A DNA stretch of 60,000 nt from Gnetum montanum (lineage: Eukaryota; Streptophyta; Gnetopsida; Gnetales; Gnetaceae): the NCBI GenBank assembly GCA_015680685.1, contig MNCI01010443.1:661483-721482 (forward strand). The letters run 5' to 3'. Numbering within the stretch: the first letter of the stretch is position 1; the number at the start of each line of letters is the position of its first letter. Of this stretch, positions 12,334 to 24,559 are shown one piece after another. Position numbers and translations under genes: made by a program. A model generated the notes under the pieces. It worked only from the letters and a program-made list of their open reading frames with translations. It did not search any database and was not told the DNA's origin.

Positions 12334-13560
12334 TTGCTAACCTATGGTTATGTTGGGATTACAGATGGCACTAAGATCGAAATGATCGTAAGAGGGAGGA
12401 TCATCTCAACTAAGAGAGAAATGATCCAAATTTGGAAGGGGCCAGTAAGAACAAACCCAGGAATAGGCAGAAGAAAATCATGTAGTGGGACCTCTTTAGA
12501 AGGAGCCCAAAGTGGAATCTATTCAATAGATTCTTGAGGATGAGGCTACAACAGAACAATCACACCAAGGAGAGGGACCAGGGCTCATACCAAGACTTAA
12601 GGTTACACTGACATAAGCTTACCTCGACACAAGTAGGCCTCATGATGTCTAATGCTCAATTCTCCAAGAACTAAACTTTGGGGCATTCTTAGAGAACACT
12701 CTAGTGGAGGTAAAGACATAGTTGCAAACCTCTCCCATGTGGCCATTCATCACTTCCAGTGGGGAGTGGTACATGGGAGAGACTTACCTCTTGTGAAATA
12801 ATAAAAAAGTAAGTTTCACTATGAAGATAAAGGATATGTAGGTGTCCTACTCAACTCAAGCCATTGCACAAGCTCTTGGTTGCCTGATTTTGGGACACAA
12901 CTAGCAAAACTTTATATGCAGGTTGATCTAGAGGTGAAAAAGGAGTGGATCTAGCAGTGTTATGGAGTTGACCACAAGGGGTTTGGTGTGCTCACATTGG
13001 TAGAGGGCATATACTTCAAAATAGAGGCTATTAACCTTAATCTAATGGTGAGGCCCAGTAAGGTGATTCCCTTCTCTACTTGGGCATGTGCTGATCTAAG
13101 TAGGAAATTTTCAACAAACATTCCATAATTAATCTATCTAGAGATAGAAAAGTGTTTTAAAGACAATGAATATGGAAGAAAAGCCATGTCTTTTCCATGC
13201 CTTATCTAAAAACTTTGCAAAAGAGTAGGGATAGTTTGCTTCACCAATGACACAATTAGGCATACTCTCATTACCTCTTGGTCTGAAATGATGAAGCATA
13301 AGATGCTTGCCATGTATAAAGAAAAGGAGCAGAAACCACCACCTCCACCACCTACTCAGGAAACAACACTAGAAGCTTGTATTACCATTGAGCACTTACA
13401 TAAAATCTAAGAGCAGCTTTTGCAATAGCAGAAGTAGTAAGGTGGAATAAGTGGTGGGGCTCCATCTATGTACTAACCTATAATGAGTCACCTCAATGAA
13501 GTGGCTCAAACAATTAGCTAGATGGAGGGAGGTGGACCAAAATTTTTAGCCTAACAAATG
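12334..13560 (+). pseudogene. Decayed transposon-like coding relic
   Basis: Between frequent stops one frame reads as protein: YGVDHKGFGVLTLVEGIYF near 12960-13020, then KVIPFSTWACADLSRKF, KCFKDNEYGRKAMSFPCLI near 13150-13205, and SEMMKHKMLAMYKEKEQ followed by a proline run near 13280-13350. The order, with a 'FPCLI..LC' segment and then a proline/lysine-rich part, is reminiscent of the putative plant transposon protein of Athila-type elements. That match is from memory of the family's style only. It follows the possible LTR promoter just upstream. Function is lost. Confidence 0.3.
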
Positions 13561-13837
13561 TAGTTGTCTACAAGTGTGGCAACCAAAAACATCAGCATTT
13601 GAAACACTGAGGGATCCATGGGTGCACAATTTTAACCTTGAATCCATGAAAGTGCTTGTTGAAGGCAAAGATGGGGTCCCCTAAATGGTCTTGTCGATTG
13701 AATAAGGACTTATCAAATGCAATCGAGGGTGTAATGTGTTTAGCTATGATGCTAATGAAAAATGATAATAAGTGTTTACATGGTATTAACAATGTCCATT
13801 GAGTCAAGCGTAGTCAGCTTTTTGGTGAAAATGAGAG
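13561..13837. other. No feature recognised
   Basis: AT-rich DNA between the relic and the E LTR. A short antisense open frame here (13592-13807) has no recognisable motif or repeat partner. Confidence 0.4.
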
Positions 13838-15026
13838 TGTCAACATGTGGGGGCCACTACCCAAACATAGTTTTAGGCATCGCTATGTAATGAAATAATA
13901 AAAAATGCAAATAAAGTGCTAAAAATGTAAGGAAAGAGAGAGAGAATCAAAACACCATCCTAAATGGGGTTGAGTGTACTTTACACTAAGAGGTGTTAGA
14001 AGGTATGTGGTGTACAATAGGCACAGTGGACACTGCAGTAATAGTCTTAGGGGTGTCTAGCCATGAAAACTAACATTCTAGCATGGTGGTTGTGCATGCT
14101 AGGTTGGCTGCTGTGGTGTGTAGTGGGCTATGGTGGTCTGCGATGGACTATAGTGGGTTGTAGTGATCTACAAATTTATCTCTCTCTAATTTGCTATAAT
14201 GCCTTTAGTTTTCCAATGCTTTGGTTTTGCTAACCCAAATTTTCCAATTCTTCAAATTTTTGCCAACCCTAAAAAAGCTGATGGTGGGGGTATTTATAGA
14301 CCAAGGGTTAGTGGAAAATTCAAGATGATTGCAACATGGTAGTGGGATGGTTGGGACTATGATGCACCCAACTATGCTCTTCATTGAGGCTAGCAATGTT
14401 GTGCTTTGTTGTACTTTGCTGAACTTTGGAAGGCTAAGAGACTGTGACTACACTGCTAAGTGTATGTATATGCATCAAGAGGACTACAATGTATCTAAAG
14501 AATGCAAGTTTGGAGACTATGCTATGGGACTATGCTCTACACTATCTTGTGTGGGGTCAAGCATAGTTACAATTTTGGGGACAAAAGAAATATAAAAAGA
14601 TGCATTTTTCTAACTATGCTTGCTAGAGGTGAGTTGGAGCTAAGCTAAATGTTAGTGTTGTGTTGTGGAGGCATTTAGAGGCTATTCTAGATAACTACGC
14701 CCTAGGGCAGTGAAAAATTTTGCAAAATATGACTATGTGTTGACTACGCACTTCATGGGAGGTTAACTACACTTTCAACTAGGGTTGAGCATAGTTCTAG
14801 CACTTATCAAGACTTGTAGAAATTGACTTCCAGTTGACTATGCTTGACTATGCTTTGAGGTAATGGAAAGCGTATTCTTGACACTTAGAAAATTTTGCAA
14901 AACTAGCCTTTGTGTTGACTATGCTCTACATGAGGCTAACTATGCTCTAGGGTAATGGAGAGCATAGTCTTAACACTGGAGAATTTTGTGCCTAGGATGC
15001 TAAATTCTAAATTTGGCAATGTTTCA
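13838..15026 (-). repeat. Degenerate 3' LTR of element E
   Basis: The right end ...GTTTCA is followed by a degraded form of the family's polypurine hairpin (GTTGTTAACATTTGGAG ... ATAACAAGACACC), which fixes the orientation as - strand. The left end TGTCAACATG is a guess. Internally ACTATGCTCT and AGAGCATAGT motifs recur, and a TTTTGCAAAA anchor repeats at 14712 and 14890 (about 178 bases). Confidence 0.5.
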
Positions 15027-16240
15027 CTAGCCACTCGTTGTTAACATTTGGAGAAATAGCTTAAGAGAGAATAACAAGACACCATAGTAGACCTGGCACC
15101 AACATCGCTCTTTAATGCAAGATCGAATGTCATTGCATCATGCTTAAGAGTGTTGTCGGTAGTGGTATGTTAGGAGTAAAAGGTGTAGGTAATGTACTGG
15201 GGATAAAAGGAGGGATGAGATGGAAATAGGGTGTTATGATGTAATAGCATCATGACTAATGGTAACCATGGCACTAGGGTGGCTTGCCCCTAAAAACATT
15301 GACCTCTCATCAAAGTGCTCATGAGAGAGTCAGTGTGGATTCAAGGTTGGACCAGTTGTGAAATTTTCGCACTACTAGTTTGCTTGGCAACATGCTTTTC
15401 CCCAGTTTTTGCTTTTTATTTTTTTTTTTCACTTTTTTGCTTTTGGTGCAAACTTGCTTTGGGTTTGACACATTGCTAAATGCTAACTATGAGGGTGCTT
15501 TCCATCAAGTGGACTATGTGCCACCAGATGGGCTTTGCTTTGATGCTTACAAAATCGCATCACATTTGTAGGATAGGTGTTTTCTCCCCAAGATGACATG
15601 TGTTACATTCACCTAGGCTTTGACCAACCAATAGAGGCTCCCCACAAGATGAATTCTATTACATTTGCCTTGGGTTTTATACTCTAACTTGAAAAGAGCG
15701 CCATATAGTCATAGCACATATGCGTCAAAGGGGTTTGCAATCTTGACTATGAAGGGAAATGTAAGAGTATTGAGACATAGGGATGGATGTAGGTAGGCTA
15801 TAATAGGATATTAGGGATGTGCACTCTTGAGTGGCTTAGCTAGTCCAATAATGCACATCAAAACAATGTGGTAACTTGCTGCTATGATGAGATGCATCTT
15901 TACATGATTGCCCAAGGCTTCATCTTGCAAACACAACTCTAAGAAGATAAGGAAAACACACAACACACAATGGAAATAAAATGCTAGGGATGAAGAAACT
16001 ATGAGTGCTCCAAAGGCTATGCCAATTGTAGGTGTTCAAAAATCCAATAAAATGTTGTGGGGTAATGATGTTGCAAGTGCTTCAAAGGTTGCACCGGTTG
16101 TAGGTGCTCCATTCTGGGATTGTAGTATCCCTATCCACATGGTGTAGAAAAGAGGGGGGGAGGGGGAGTTAGAGTTATTTTTCTTGCTTGCTGATAGAAC
16201 TATGCATGACTAACCACAAACCTAGTTTAAGGTCTTGGTA
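15027..16240 (-). other. Decayed 3' spacer of element E
   Basis: It matches the 3' spacer of A and C in patches, most clearly ACAAACACAACTCTAAGAAG at about 15930. No coding region can be read. Confidence 0.5.
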
Positions 16241-16244
16241 TATG

Positions 16245-16860
16245 TCCCAGTTTATAGTCCTAGCAGACTACTGTGTGCTAGTTTAACATTGTAGCAGATG
16301 TGTGCTATACTAGTTTATTGTCATAGCAAACATATGTTGTGCCAATTTAATGTTATGAACCAAGGACAAATATTTTCCAATTTAGAGTCATGGCAAATTA
16401 GCTGCTATGCTAGTTCAACGTCATAGCGAATGTGTTGCTATGTTAGTTTAATGTCGTAGTGGATGAATGGTGTGGGTGCTAATTTAATGTCATAGTGAAC
16501 AAATGTTTTGCTAGTTTAACATCATAGTGGATGAGCTATTATGTCAATTTAACATTGTGATCTAAGGATAAGCTATGCTAGTTTAACGTCATGAAAAACT
16601 AGTTACTTACCTTGCTTCGTTGATGTGTGATGTTGCATGCTAGGCATAGTACAACTTCTTGCAAAATGGACCAGAAAAACTTCAAGTAGCACTTGTTTTA
16701 AAAGCACAAATGAAGAGAAATTAATGAAATGAAATTTTCCTAAGTATGCATTTGAGCTATTAAGGAAGGTAAACATGCTTGTGCCAGTTTTAGGCCTCAG
16801 CAAGGCATGTACGTGCCAGTTTTAGGTCTTAACATACCATGGACACGTTAATTATTCAAG
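16245..16860 (-). repeat. TTAAACT-type array of element E
   Basis: AGTTTATAGTCCTAGCAGAC, AGTTTAACATTGTAGCAGA, AGTTCAACGTCATAGCGAA and similar units recur at 40-60 base spacing. The block ends with the same TACTTACCTTGCTT segment that ends the C array (16606 and 43030). Two later units contain GTTTTAGGCC, the post-protease type. Confidence 0.7.
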
Positions 16861-16869
16861 GAAAGGAAT

Positions 16870-18313
16870 TGGCTCAAGCATTCACAAGGTAGTTAAAAAT
16901 TAAAATTTTTGGCTAAGTATGGATGACTACACTCTCACCTAACTATGCCTTCACCCAACTATGCTCTCCATTTGGCATTCAGTGTGGAGCATAGTTTTGG
17001 ATTGATGAGTCATTAAATGATCCTAGTTGAGGGTATATAGGCACATTTTACCATGGGTAAGTTATCATTTTACTACTTTCAACTGTGACATCGAAAGTTA
17101 AGTTTTATTGTTATTTTTGCACATTGCTAGTGAAGAGCATAGTTGGGAAAAATGATGCATCAAAGTGGATGCCTACACCTAGGATTGGTGAACATCACCA
17201 AGGGGGAGAAAGCACTGGAGGAGAGGAGGCCATTGGTGTCAAATAGGTACCCTAACTATGCTCTCCCATTTGTTCATTTTTTACTTATTTCTACCATTGG
17301 CGAAGGGTTTGGGAATGTGGTCTTATGGTGCACCCTACCATGATGCACTGTCATGGGTAGTGGTCACTACCACCATGTGTCATTTTAGCGTAGCACAATA
17401 GTAGAGAAGGCATGATGGCAGGAAGGGTTTTGGGCAATGGGGTTTTTACTAGGCCATGGGTTTTTGGTGTGTATTTTTTTTCTATTTTCTTCTATGTGTA
17501 GCAATGGGCTTGGGTTGCAAAGCCTAGGATTGTAGGTAGTGTAGTCGCAAGGGGAGGGGGTCTGATAGTGGCCTATCATAGAGAAAAAGGGCAAGATAGG
17601 TTTTGTCCTTGCATTTTTGAAAAAAGAATTTTTTTGTATCTTTGGTGCAAGGTAGGGGCTCTATGTGTTGTGAGGGCTGTGAGGGTTATTGTGCCCTGTG
17701 GTGCATTGGAAGGGCCTCAGGGACAACCAATGCCAAGGCACATTTTTCTTCTTATTTTGAATGGGATAGCAATGAGTAAGGGGCAAGGTAAGGATCTATC
17801 CTTGCATATTATTTTTTGAAAAAATTTTCTCTTTTGTTTTTCATGTAAAGAAGGGGTTTCTATTTGGTCCTTTGGGCCACGTGGGGAAGCTAGGAGTCAT
17901 GCACATGTAGCATGATGCTAGCAATGGATGACATTAAGAACTACAACTTATTTGCAAGGGCCATGGCCATGGCTACAGCTAGTGGCCTAGCACATGCATG
18001 TTTTGTTTCCATTCCCTTTTTTGTATTTTTTAGAGTGGTGGTAGTGGAGGGTGATAGGGTAGAGCTCGATGGGCATGACGAGTGCAGTGGCATGGCAAGT
18101 GTAGTGCATGGTAGGGTGTGGGTGTGGCACATGTCAAGCACATGCCCGGTGTGTAGTAGGGTTCAGGAATAATGAATGACAGGGTGTGACTATAGTGTGT
18201 AATGCTATGGTAGGGCATAGCATGTAGAGGGTGATGGGGTGGTAATGCTTGGAGGCTACACTCTCCATCACCATAGCCAGGACTATGTTTCCCATGCCTT
18301 GGAAGCATTGTTA
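16870..18313. other. Degenerate element E sequence, probably LTR-derived
   Basis: AACTATGCTCTCCA with TGGAGCATAGTT (about 16945-16998) repeats the E palindromic core, so this probably belongs to E's other LTR or leader. The rest, up to the solo LTR, is low-information and T/G-rich. Open frames at 17568-17819 and 17912-18172 lack any family motif. Confidence 0.35.
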
Positions 18314-18318
18314 CCACC
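18314..18318. other. Left target duplication of solo LTR S (CCACC)
   Basis: CCACC precedes TGAAACACC at 18319, and CCACC recurs at 39047-39051 directly after the LTR end. Confidence 0.8.
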
Positions 18319-18650
18319 TGAAACACCACAAAATTTTGAGCTTAGCACTTCTTCGACAAGAATCGAGCTAAGTCATGATGCTCCCCAGCGTGACTGAAGC
18401 TTGAGAACCTTACAGACAGCTTCAAACAGAGTCAAAATGAGCGAGAAATGGTTCCCTGGGATCCACAGAAGACTACAGTGACATCTGGCATCAAACCTGG
18501 CAAATTTTAAGCTCAAAATACTTGGTTTTTACTAAGTATGCATCCTGTACGCTGGCCTATATATGCCCAGTGTATGGCCCAACGTGTAGCAACTTTTGAG
18601 CCTAAAAAACTCATCAAAATAGGCTAGAATCGAAGGTCTAGACTCCCCAT
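18319..18650 (+). repeat. Solo LTR S, left part (interrupted by element A)
   Basis: It begins TGAAACACCACAAAATTTTG and is closely related to the LTRs of A read in reverse. It continues at 37253 after element A. Both parts together give an LTR of about 2.1 kb flanked by CCACC, with no internal region, which is the structure left by recombination between two LTRs. Confidence 0.85.
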
Positions 18651-20120
18651 TGTATCGTCCAAAATCATCAGTCTCCGGCTGGAATGAAACAGAAACTTGG
18701 AGATCCCCGGACATGCACACAAGACCCTACCTTCACTTGAGGGCAAGTTGGAATTAACGAAGGAAGAGTACCTTGAGTGGTCCACATGCAGATCAGGAAA
18801 GGATTTCCCCGAATGTACACTGATATACTATACGCTGGGTTATACGTAGACATCGTAACTAACGTAAAATTAAGCGTAAATGTATGGGAACGTAAGCAAT
18901 AAGCATGCAATAATGAATGAAAAACTACAACAAATATTAGCAAAATAGATGTGATAATAGTATTGTGAAACTGAAAATTACAATGCATCGGTCTAACGCA
19001 GTTGTGAATCTGACACAAGGTGGATGAAGAGCCCCGGTGGATGTGCAGGGATGATTGTGTGCTGGTTCAAACTGCAGGCATAGCATGAAGGCTGTATGCT
19101 CAGCGTACAGGGTTGAGGTCTAGTGTACAGGTTTTTCTTTTTGTTCGTGTCTCTGGTTTGCTGAAAATTGCCAACCATGGTCTCATGAAAAATTGCGGTT
19201 TTTATACGAGTTTTGACATTAGACGCGGGTCTGAGTGGGGATGATTGGCCGTGGAGTGCTGGACTTTCAGGTCAGGTGACATGTGGCACGTTGACCAAGC
19301 ACGAAATAATGAAATTTTACAAGTGTACAACATGCTGTACGCTAGCGTATACTACTGTATGCTAGTGTATACACGTTGAACGTATGACCTTGGTGATTAT
19401 TAGCTTGGTTGACCTTGATCTGACATGGTTTTGGAGAGCTTTGATTGGTATACATTGCGCTATACACTGGTTGTACACCTTGTACATGTTGGCCATATAT
19501 GCCGGGTGTACATGTTGTATCTGCTGGGCGTATACACTAGGCGTACACGCTGCATATACTGGGTGTATACACTGGGCATGCAGGATGTGCATGCTTAGCG
19601 TATGAACTCCAGAATGCATGATGTCAACACCTGATGATTGCTCTGTTCATGTGAATTGATGCTTTATACAAAATCTTATTCTAAAGTGCTGATTCCATGT
19701 CTTCTTCGGGGGTTGCATGCTGAGCGTATACGTCAATCATACATGCTGAGCGTACATGTGAGGCATGTACGCTGGGCATATACACTATGAATGTATGTTG
19801 GGCGTATACGCTGTGAATGGATGTTGTGCATATACACTGGGCGTATACGCTGAGAATGCATACTTGGACGTATACGTTGGGCGTATACACCGAGAATGCA
19901 TACTTAGTGAGGACTAAGTATCTTGAGCTCCGAAGTTGCCATGTTTGATAGCAGATGTCGTCGTGGTCATCTGCGGGTCCCAGGGAACTACTCCTTGTTG
20001 AGTTCAACTCTGCTTGAAGCTATCTGTGGGGCCCTCAAGCTTTAGTCATGCTGGGGAGCATCATGACTTAGCTCGATTCTTGTTGGAGAAGTACTAAGCT
20101 CAAAATTTTGTGGTGTTTCA
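18651..20120 (-). repeat. Element A 3' LTR
   Basis: It starts TGTATCGTCC and ends GTGTTTCA on the + strand, and pairs with 35705-37252. GCGTATACGC, a perfect palindrome, and near copies fill about 19320-19890. Confidence 0.9.
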
Positions 20121-20192
20121 TTGACCCCTCTTTGTTGACACTTGGAGGAATCGACCTAAGAAGCGTCGACAAAGAAGTGCAAAACACCACAA
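20108..20192 (-). promoter_or_regulatory. Polypurine tract inside extended inverted repeat (A)
   Basis: The polypurine tract (GTCAACAAAGAGGGGTCAA on the - strand, 20121-20139) borders the LTR. Two nested arm pairs flank it: TTGTGGTGTTT (20108-20118) with AAACACCACAA (20182-20192), 11 of 11 complementary, and CTTTGTTGAC (20130-20139) with GTCGACAAAG (20165-20174). The outer arm crosses the LTR edge. Confidence 0.85.
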
Positions 20193-20199
20193 GTAACTT

Positions 20200-21190
20200 G
20201 ATAGAGACATTGTCCTTTGTGACCTGGCTAGACGTCATCGTACCATGTTCGATAGTACATAGGATTGGTGGAAATGAAATTTGTATTTGATAGGGAAATG
20301 GGAACTATAGGGATTGGTAACCAATCAAGGGCTTGTGCATGGTGAAGAGGATGTTCGGGTATGTGTGCGGGTCATGCTTATCTTCGTAAATAGCTATTGT
20401 CTAGACATTTTTTTACGGATTTGGGATCAAAACATGATGTGTACATCCTTTGGTGGTACAAGACTCTTGCTTGGTGCTTAAGAGAACTTTTTGGCATAAC
20501 CAAAGCCACGTGGTGATGCATTGTGTTCTTTGGAGGAACAGGGCCGTTGTTTAGTGTTTAGGGGGAACCTGTTGGCGGAGAGCCAAATCCATGCAACGGG
20601 ATGTTACTTGATTGTTTTAGAAATGAGAATTTTCTTTCGAGGCAAGTACCATCCCATCAAGGGTTTATGTGGGAAGGGTCGACCTCTTTTTTTTGGATCT
20701 TATGCACATGCTCAAATGCCATGTAGTGGGTTGCAACCGCTTAAGATTGGCGCAGTATGCAACAGTATGTTCAATGTTTTAGGCTGTACTGGGTGTGTCC
20801 GAGATGTAGCCAAGTAGGAGATGTTGAGGGATATGTGGGATATGTAATGGGAGATGTACTAGTGAATGGCTTGATTAGTCTTGTCACGTGTGTTGTGAAC
20901 AACGTCTCACCTTGCTGTTTGTGACGAAGTGCATTCTTGTACGAACACCTCTAAGTGTCATCTTGTAAACAGAACTCCAAGAAGATAAGAAAACCATGCA
21001 TGAGTAAGCAAGCTTAGACTTAAACAACTAATGATGAAACAAAGGCACTGGATGAGATTTTTGGCACTGGATATGAATAGCAGCATTGTTGTTAGGATTG
21101 GCTAATGGCGAGTGATTCAGTGGCTCTGATGAAGTTTGAATGCAACCATAGATCAAGGAACTAGAGATGAAATTGCCATTTTATAGTCGT
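20200..21190 (-). other. Conserved non-coding 3' spacer of element A
   Basis: This is the counterpart of 6480-7500 in B and 41600-42660 in C. A block with TTCTTTGG(A/T)GGAACAGGGCC near 20523 recurs in altered form at 20451. ACTCCAAGAAGATAAGAAAA near 20970 is shared with C, E and B. The 98-codon frame at 20521-20817 is not preserved in relatives. Confidence 0.6.
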
Positions 21191-21199
21191 GGTTGACTA

Positions 21200-21590
21200 T
21201 CATGGGTTAGTTTTATGTCATAACCCATTGGAAATTTCCCATTTAGAGTCATGGCGGATGGTACATTGCCAGTTTCTTGTCTTGGTAGACCGTGAAGAGA
21301 CAAACCATTTTATAGTCTTAACAGACTCTGGTGAATGTGAATGTGGCAGTTTACTATCGTACTAAATGGGTGCTGGTTTATTGTCATTGCAAACATTCTA
21401 TGGTATCAGTTTACCATCGTGATGCTAGGACGAGCTGTGGTATCAATTTACCATCGTGATGCCAGGATGAGCTGTGGTATCAGTTTACCGTCGTGATGCC
21501 AGGATGAGCTATGGTATCAGTTTACTGTCATGATGCCAGGATGAGCTATGGTATCAGTTTACCATCATGATGCCAGGACAAACGTGTACA
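21200..21590 (-). repeat. TTAAACT-type array after integrase (A)
   Basis: Units of 36-38 bases with GGTATCAGTTTACCATCGTG and GATGCCAGGATGAGCTA recur at 21396-21580, preceded by more diverged units containing GTTTATAGTC or GTTTTATGTC. Orientation relative to the element matches D and C. Confidence 0.85.
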
Positions 21591-21599
21591 TGAGCCCAT

Positions 21600-22723
21600 G
21601 CCCAAATGTGGAATGGTTTCAAGAACAAGTGATTGGTCAGATTTGCAAGGTCATTCCCTTCCATGTCAGCTAATTTGAATGCTCCGTTGTTGTACGCTTT
21701 GGTGACCAAGTAGGGCCCTTCCCAGTTGGCTGAGAATTTGTCCGGGTGTTCCCAAACGGCTTTGAGTACAAGGTCACCTTCCTTGACAGGGTGCTTATGA
21801 ACATCGTGCCGATGGAGTTGTCATTGTCATTTTTGGTACCATTCAATCTGATCGAGGGCATGTACGCGCTCCTCCTTCACCGAGTCCAAGTCAATAATGC
21901 GTAGGTCATTTTTTTGCCCTTCATTGACGAGTCTAGAGAGTGTGATCCTTAAAGATGGTACCTTTAGTTCCAAGGATAAAATAGCTTCTAAACCATAAAC
22001 AAGACTATATGGAGTTTTACCTGTGGAAGTCCGATGCGTAGTACGATAAGCCCATAGTGTGTATACCAGCTGCTCGTGCCATCTTTTCTTGCTTTGGGTA
22101 AGCATCTTTTTAAGTACTGTAATGATGGTTTTATTCATGGCCTTAGCTTGCCCATTGTTCTAAGGGTAGTAAGGAGATGAAAAGGAATGTTTGATTCCTA
22201 GGCTTTCACAGAAAGTTCTAGTTTTGGAATTGCTAAATTGTGGCCCGTTTTCAGTGATGATGGTCATGGGGATGCCAAAACAGGTCACAGTGTTTTCAAG
22301 GATGAAGTTACATATGTGTTTGGATGTGGTTTTTCTAAGGGGAACAGCTTCTACCCACTTCGTGAGATACTCGGTTGCGGTTATGATGAAGCTATGCCCT
22401 ACGGAAGATGAGGGTGTTATTGGTTCGATAAGGTCCGACCCCCACCTTTGAAAGGACAAGGTGAATTGCACTGTATGCAACTCATTTGGTGGAACATGTA
22501 TCAGATTACTATGTTTTTGATAGATACTACATGTTTTAGCCTTGGAGAGATAGTCATACTCTATGTGTGGCCAATAATAACCTAAACATCTTATTTTCAT
22601 TGCCATCGCTTTAGGTGCTATATGTCCTCTGCATAGTCCATCATGTACTTGCTCAACGATGGTTTGGGCATCAGTGCTACTAACGCATGTTAGCAATATG
22701 CCTTCATAGGATCGACAACACAA
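21600..22723 (-). pseudogene. Integrase of element A
   Basis: This is a retroviral-type integrase that would insert element cDNA into the chromosome. Reading on the - strand from 22723: a zinc-binding region with His27, His34 and Cys65, but Tyr in place of the last Cys (AKTCSIYQ). Then the catalytic core with WGSDLIEPI (Asp97), ITENGPQF where the second catalytic Asp is Glu (158), and NNGQAKAMNK where the catalytic Glu is Lys. A TAG follows SSPYYP near 22160. The C-terminal part reads on through RRTWYRTTHRTS-like sequence (22138-21827) to KLADMEGNDLANLTNHL near 21640. All three active-site features are damaged, so it is inactive. Confidence 0.85.
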
Positions 22724-23079
22724 TGTGTCCCCTATCAGTGCATATTGTCGAGAATGTTTTCATACTGCATCCTTTTGTGCATTCGTTAGATGTTGCGGTG
22801 TTTCACCGTGTAGAAGGTGCTCTTTTATGTCATCATACCATTCTATTGCGTGTGTTGTACTAATGGATGTAATTGGTAATTCATCGAGAGTATCAGTTAT
22901 GGGTTTAGCACAACTGATTATAGAGCTTGGCAACATATGGAACATATCTGAGGATATGTTTAGTGCTAGCGTGGCCAATGCGTATGCAATGGTATTATCA
23001 TTTCTGGAAACATGTTGCACATCTATATTTTCAAATCACTTTAGTAAGTGTTTAGTCAAATCATAGTATGGTTGTAAGT

Positions 23080-23653
23080 GTTGCGCTTTGCATGCATAAA
23101 TGTCTGTGACTTGATTTAGAACTAATTTTGAGTCACTTTTGACTACTAGTCATGTGATGTATGAAGCTAGTGCTACCATGAGACCTCTAAGGAGACCTTC
23201 GTACTCTACTACATTGTTGGTACAGTGAAAGTTGAAACGATAAGCAAAGGGTCAAATCTCCCCGGAGGGATAGGTGATGATGGTGGTAGCACTTCCCCCT
23301 CAAGAGGTGTATGTTCCATCAAAGTTCAAAATGGCATCATAATCATTGGGTACTATGTCTATTGCACTCACATTTTCATCAAGGGACAATGGCTCTATCG
23401 TTGCTTGATCGTGCGTTGGTGATGCAGTCATTTGATTTGCTATGGCTTGACCCTTAACTGATGATTGTGCTATGTAGTGTAGGTCAAACTTAGCTATCAT
23501 GGCTTTCCAATGAGCTATTCTACCTGACTCATAAATGTTTCCTGTGATGACTTTGAGCACATTATCCTTGCAGATTACATTGACTTGGTTATGGAAGAGG
23601 TAATGTCGCCATTTCTTTAAGGAAAAGGTAAGAGCTAAACATGACCTCTCCAC
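23080..23653 (-). pseudogene. RNase H end and second RNase H remnant (A)
   Basis: The first part (23653 down to about 23440) reads SLKKWRHYLFHNQVNVICKD and KAMIAKFDLHYIAQ, the usual C-terminal part of a Ty3/gypsy RNase H followed by the tether segment KGQAIANQM. Further down, YDAILNFDGTYTS and GGSA (about 23340-23285) resemble the start of the additional RNase H carried by plant Tat-lineage elements. Stops interrupt it from about 23300 on, and 23080-22725 is unreadable. It would degrade RNA in RNA-DNA hybrids. Confidence 0.6.
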
Positions 23654-23695
23654 CTCCTTATACTTCTTCTCATGGACTACTAATTCATGGCTTAA

Positions 23696-24060
23696 TTAAT
23701 AGACAAGAACTTTGGTTCCATCATCTTGTTTCTGGCAAAGCATGGACGCGATTGACGAGTCCAAAGTGGCAAGGTAGATGTAAAATGGTTTATTTTTTTG
23801 AGGTGGATAAACTGTGGGTATTTGAACAAGTGCTATTTTAATGTTGTCAAATGCTTCCTGGCACTGTGAAGTCCATTCAAAATGGACATTCTTGTGTAGC
23901 AAGTGGTTCATAGGTTTCAACTTGTCCATCAGTTTTTCTATGAAACACCTGATGAACTGTAATCTACCTTGTAGACCTCAGAGTTCAGTAAGGTTGCTAA
24001 GTGGTTTTAAGTTTGTTAAGACCTTAACTTTATTGAGGTCTACTCATATCCCTACTTCTG
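23696..24060 (-). pseudogene. RT thumb/connection and RNase H start (A)
   Basis: From 23929 the frame reads MDKLKPMNHLLHKNV, then EAFDNIKIALVQIPTVYPPQ and FYIYLATLDSSIASML, the typical entry to the RNase H domain (usually written as 'pLyLYLAvs..avsavLv'). Between 24060 and 23930 stops are frequent, but pieces such as the region facing the RT palm can be recognised. It is continuous in order with the RT above and the RNase H below. Confidence 0.65.
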
Positions 24061-24080
24061 AGGCTATGAATCCAAGCATT

Positions 24081-24551
24081 TTACCTATTTTGATTCCAAA
24101 GACATTTCTTTGGGTTAAGTCTCAGCTCATATTTTAAACAATGCTTTAGTACCAAGTCGAGATCTTGTACGTGTTGTTCTAATGTCTTTGATTTAATCAT
24201 GATATCATCCACATCGTCATTAAGTGAGTGCAGCATGTAATTGCTAAAAATGAATGTCATTGCCCTTTGATATGTGGCCCCAGCGTTCTTGAGACCGAAG
24301 GGCATCATTGTGTAACAAAAGGTACCCCACGGTGTCATAAAGGTAGTCTGGAGCTGATGCTCCGAGTTAATGTGTATTTGGTTATATCCTGAGAAGCCAT
24401 CCATGAAAGATAATAGGGCACACCCAGCGTTTGAGTCAACAAGTTGATCGATGTTGGGTAGGGGGAAATCATCTTTTATGGTTGCAGCGTTGAGATCCCG
24501 GAAGTCAATGCATAGGTGAATGCTTCTATTCTTTTTCGGGACAATGACCAT
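24081..24551 (-). pseudogene. Reverse transcriptase palm of element A
   Basis: This is RNA-dependent DNA polymerase of Ty3/gypsy type. In the 156-codon open part: IHLCIDFRDLN (residues 11-21), DDFPLPNIDQLVD (27-39), LLSFMDGFSGYNQIHI with the first catalytic Asp at 51, TPWGTFCYTMMPFGLKNAG (73-91). The YVDD box reads DVDD (113-116), so the conserved tyrosine is replaced while both aspartates remain. A stop just above 24551 breaks the link to the linker region. Confidence 0.9.
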
Positions 24552-24559
24552 GTTGGATA

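Noticed and set aside
10165-18318. tRNA or rRNA genes
   Set aside because: I looked for cloverleaf-like conserved blocks and rRNA signatures and found none in this or other regions.
17912-18329. Possible host gene near 18 kb with His/Pro-rich frames
   Set aside because: The frames come from T/G- or C/A-rich low-information sequence and carry no domain, splice pattern or relative.
19362-20007. Tyr/Val/His-rich frames in the A LTR (also 36487-37003)
   Set aside because: They translate the GCGTATAC repeats; both LTRs show similar but shifting frames.
22160-24551. Endogenous plant pararetrovirus
   Set aside because: The pol region includes an integrase, and the unit has LTRs and 5-bp duplications, which fits an LTR retrotransposon.
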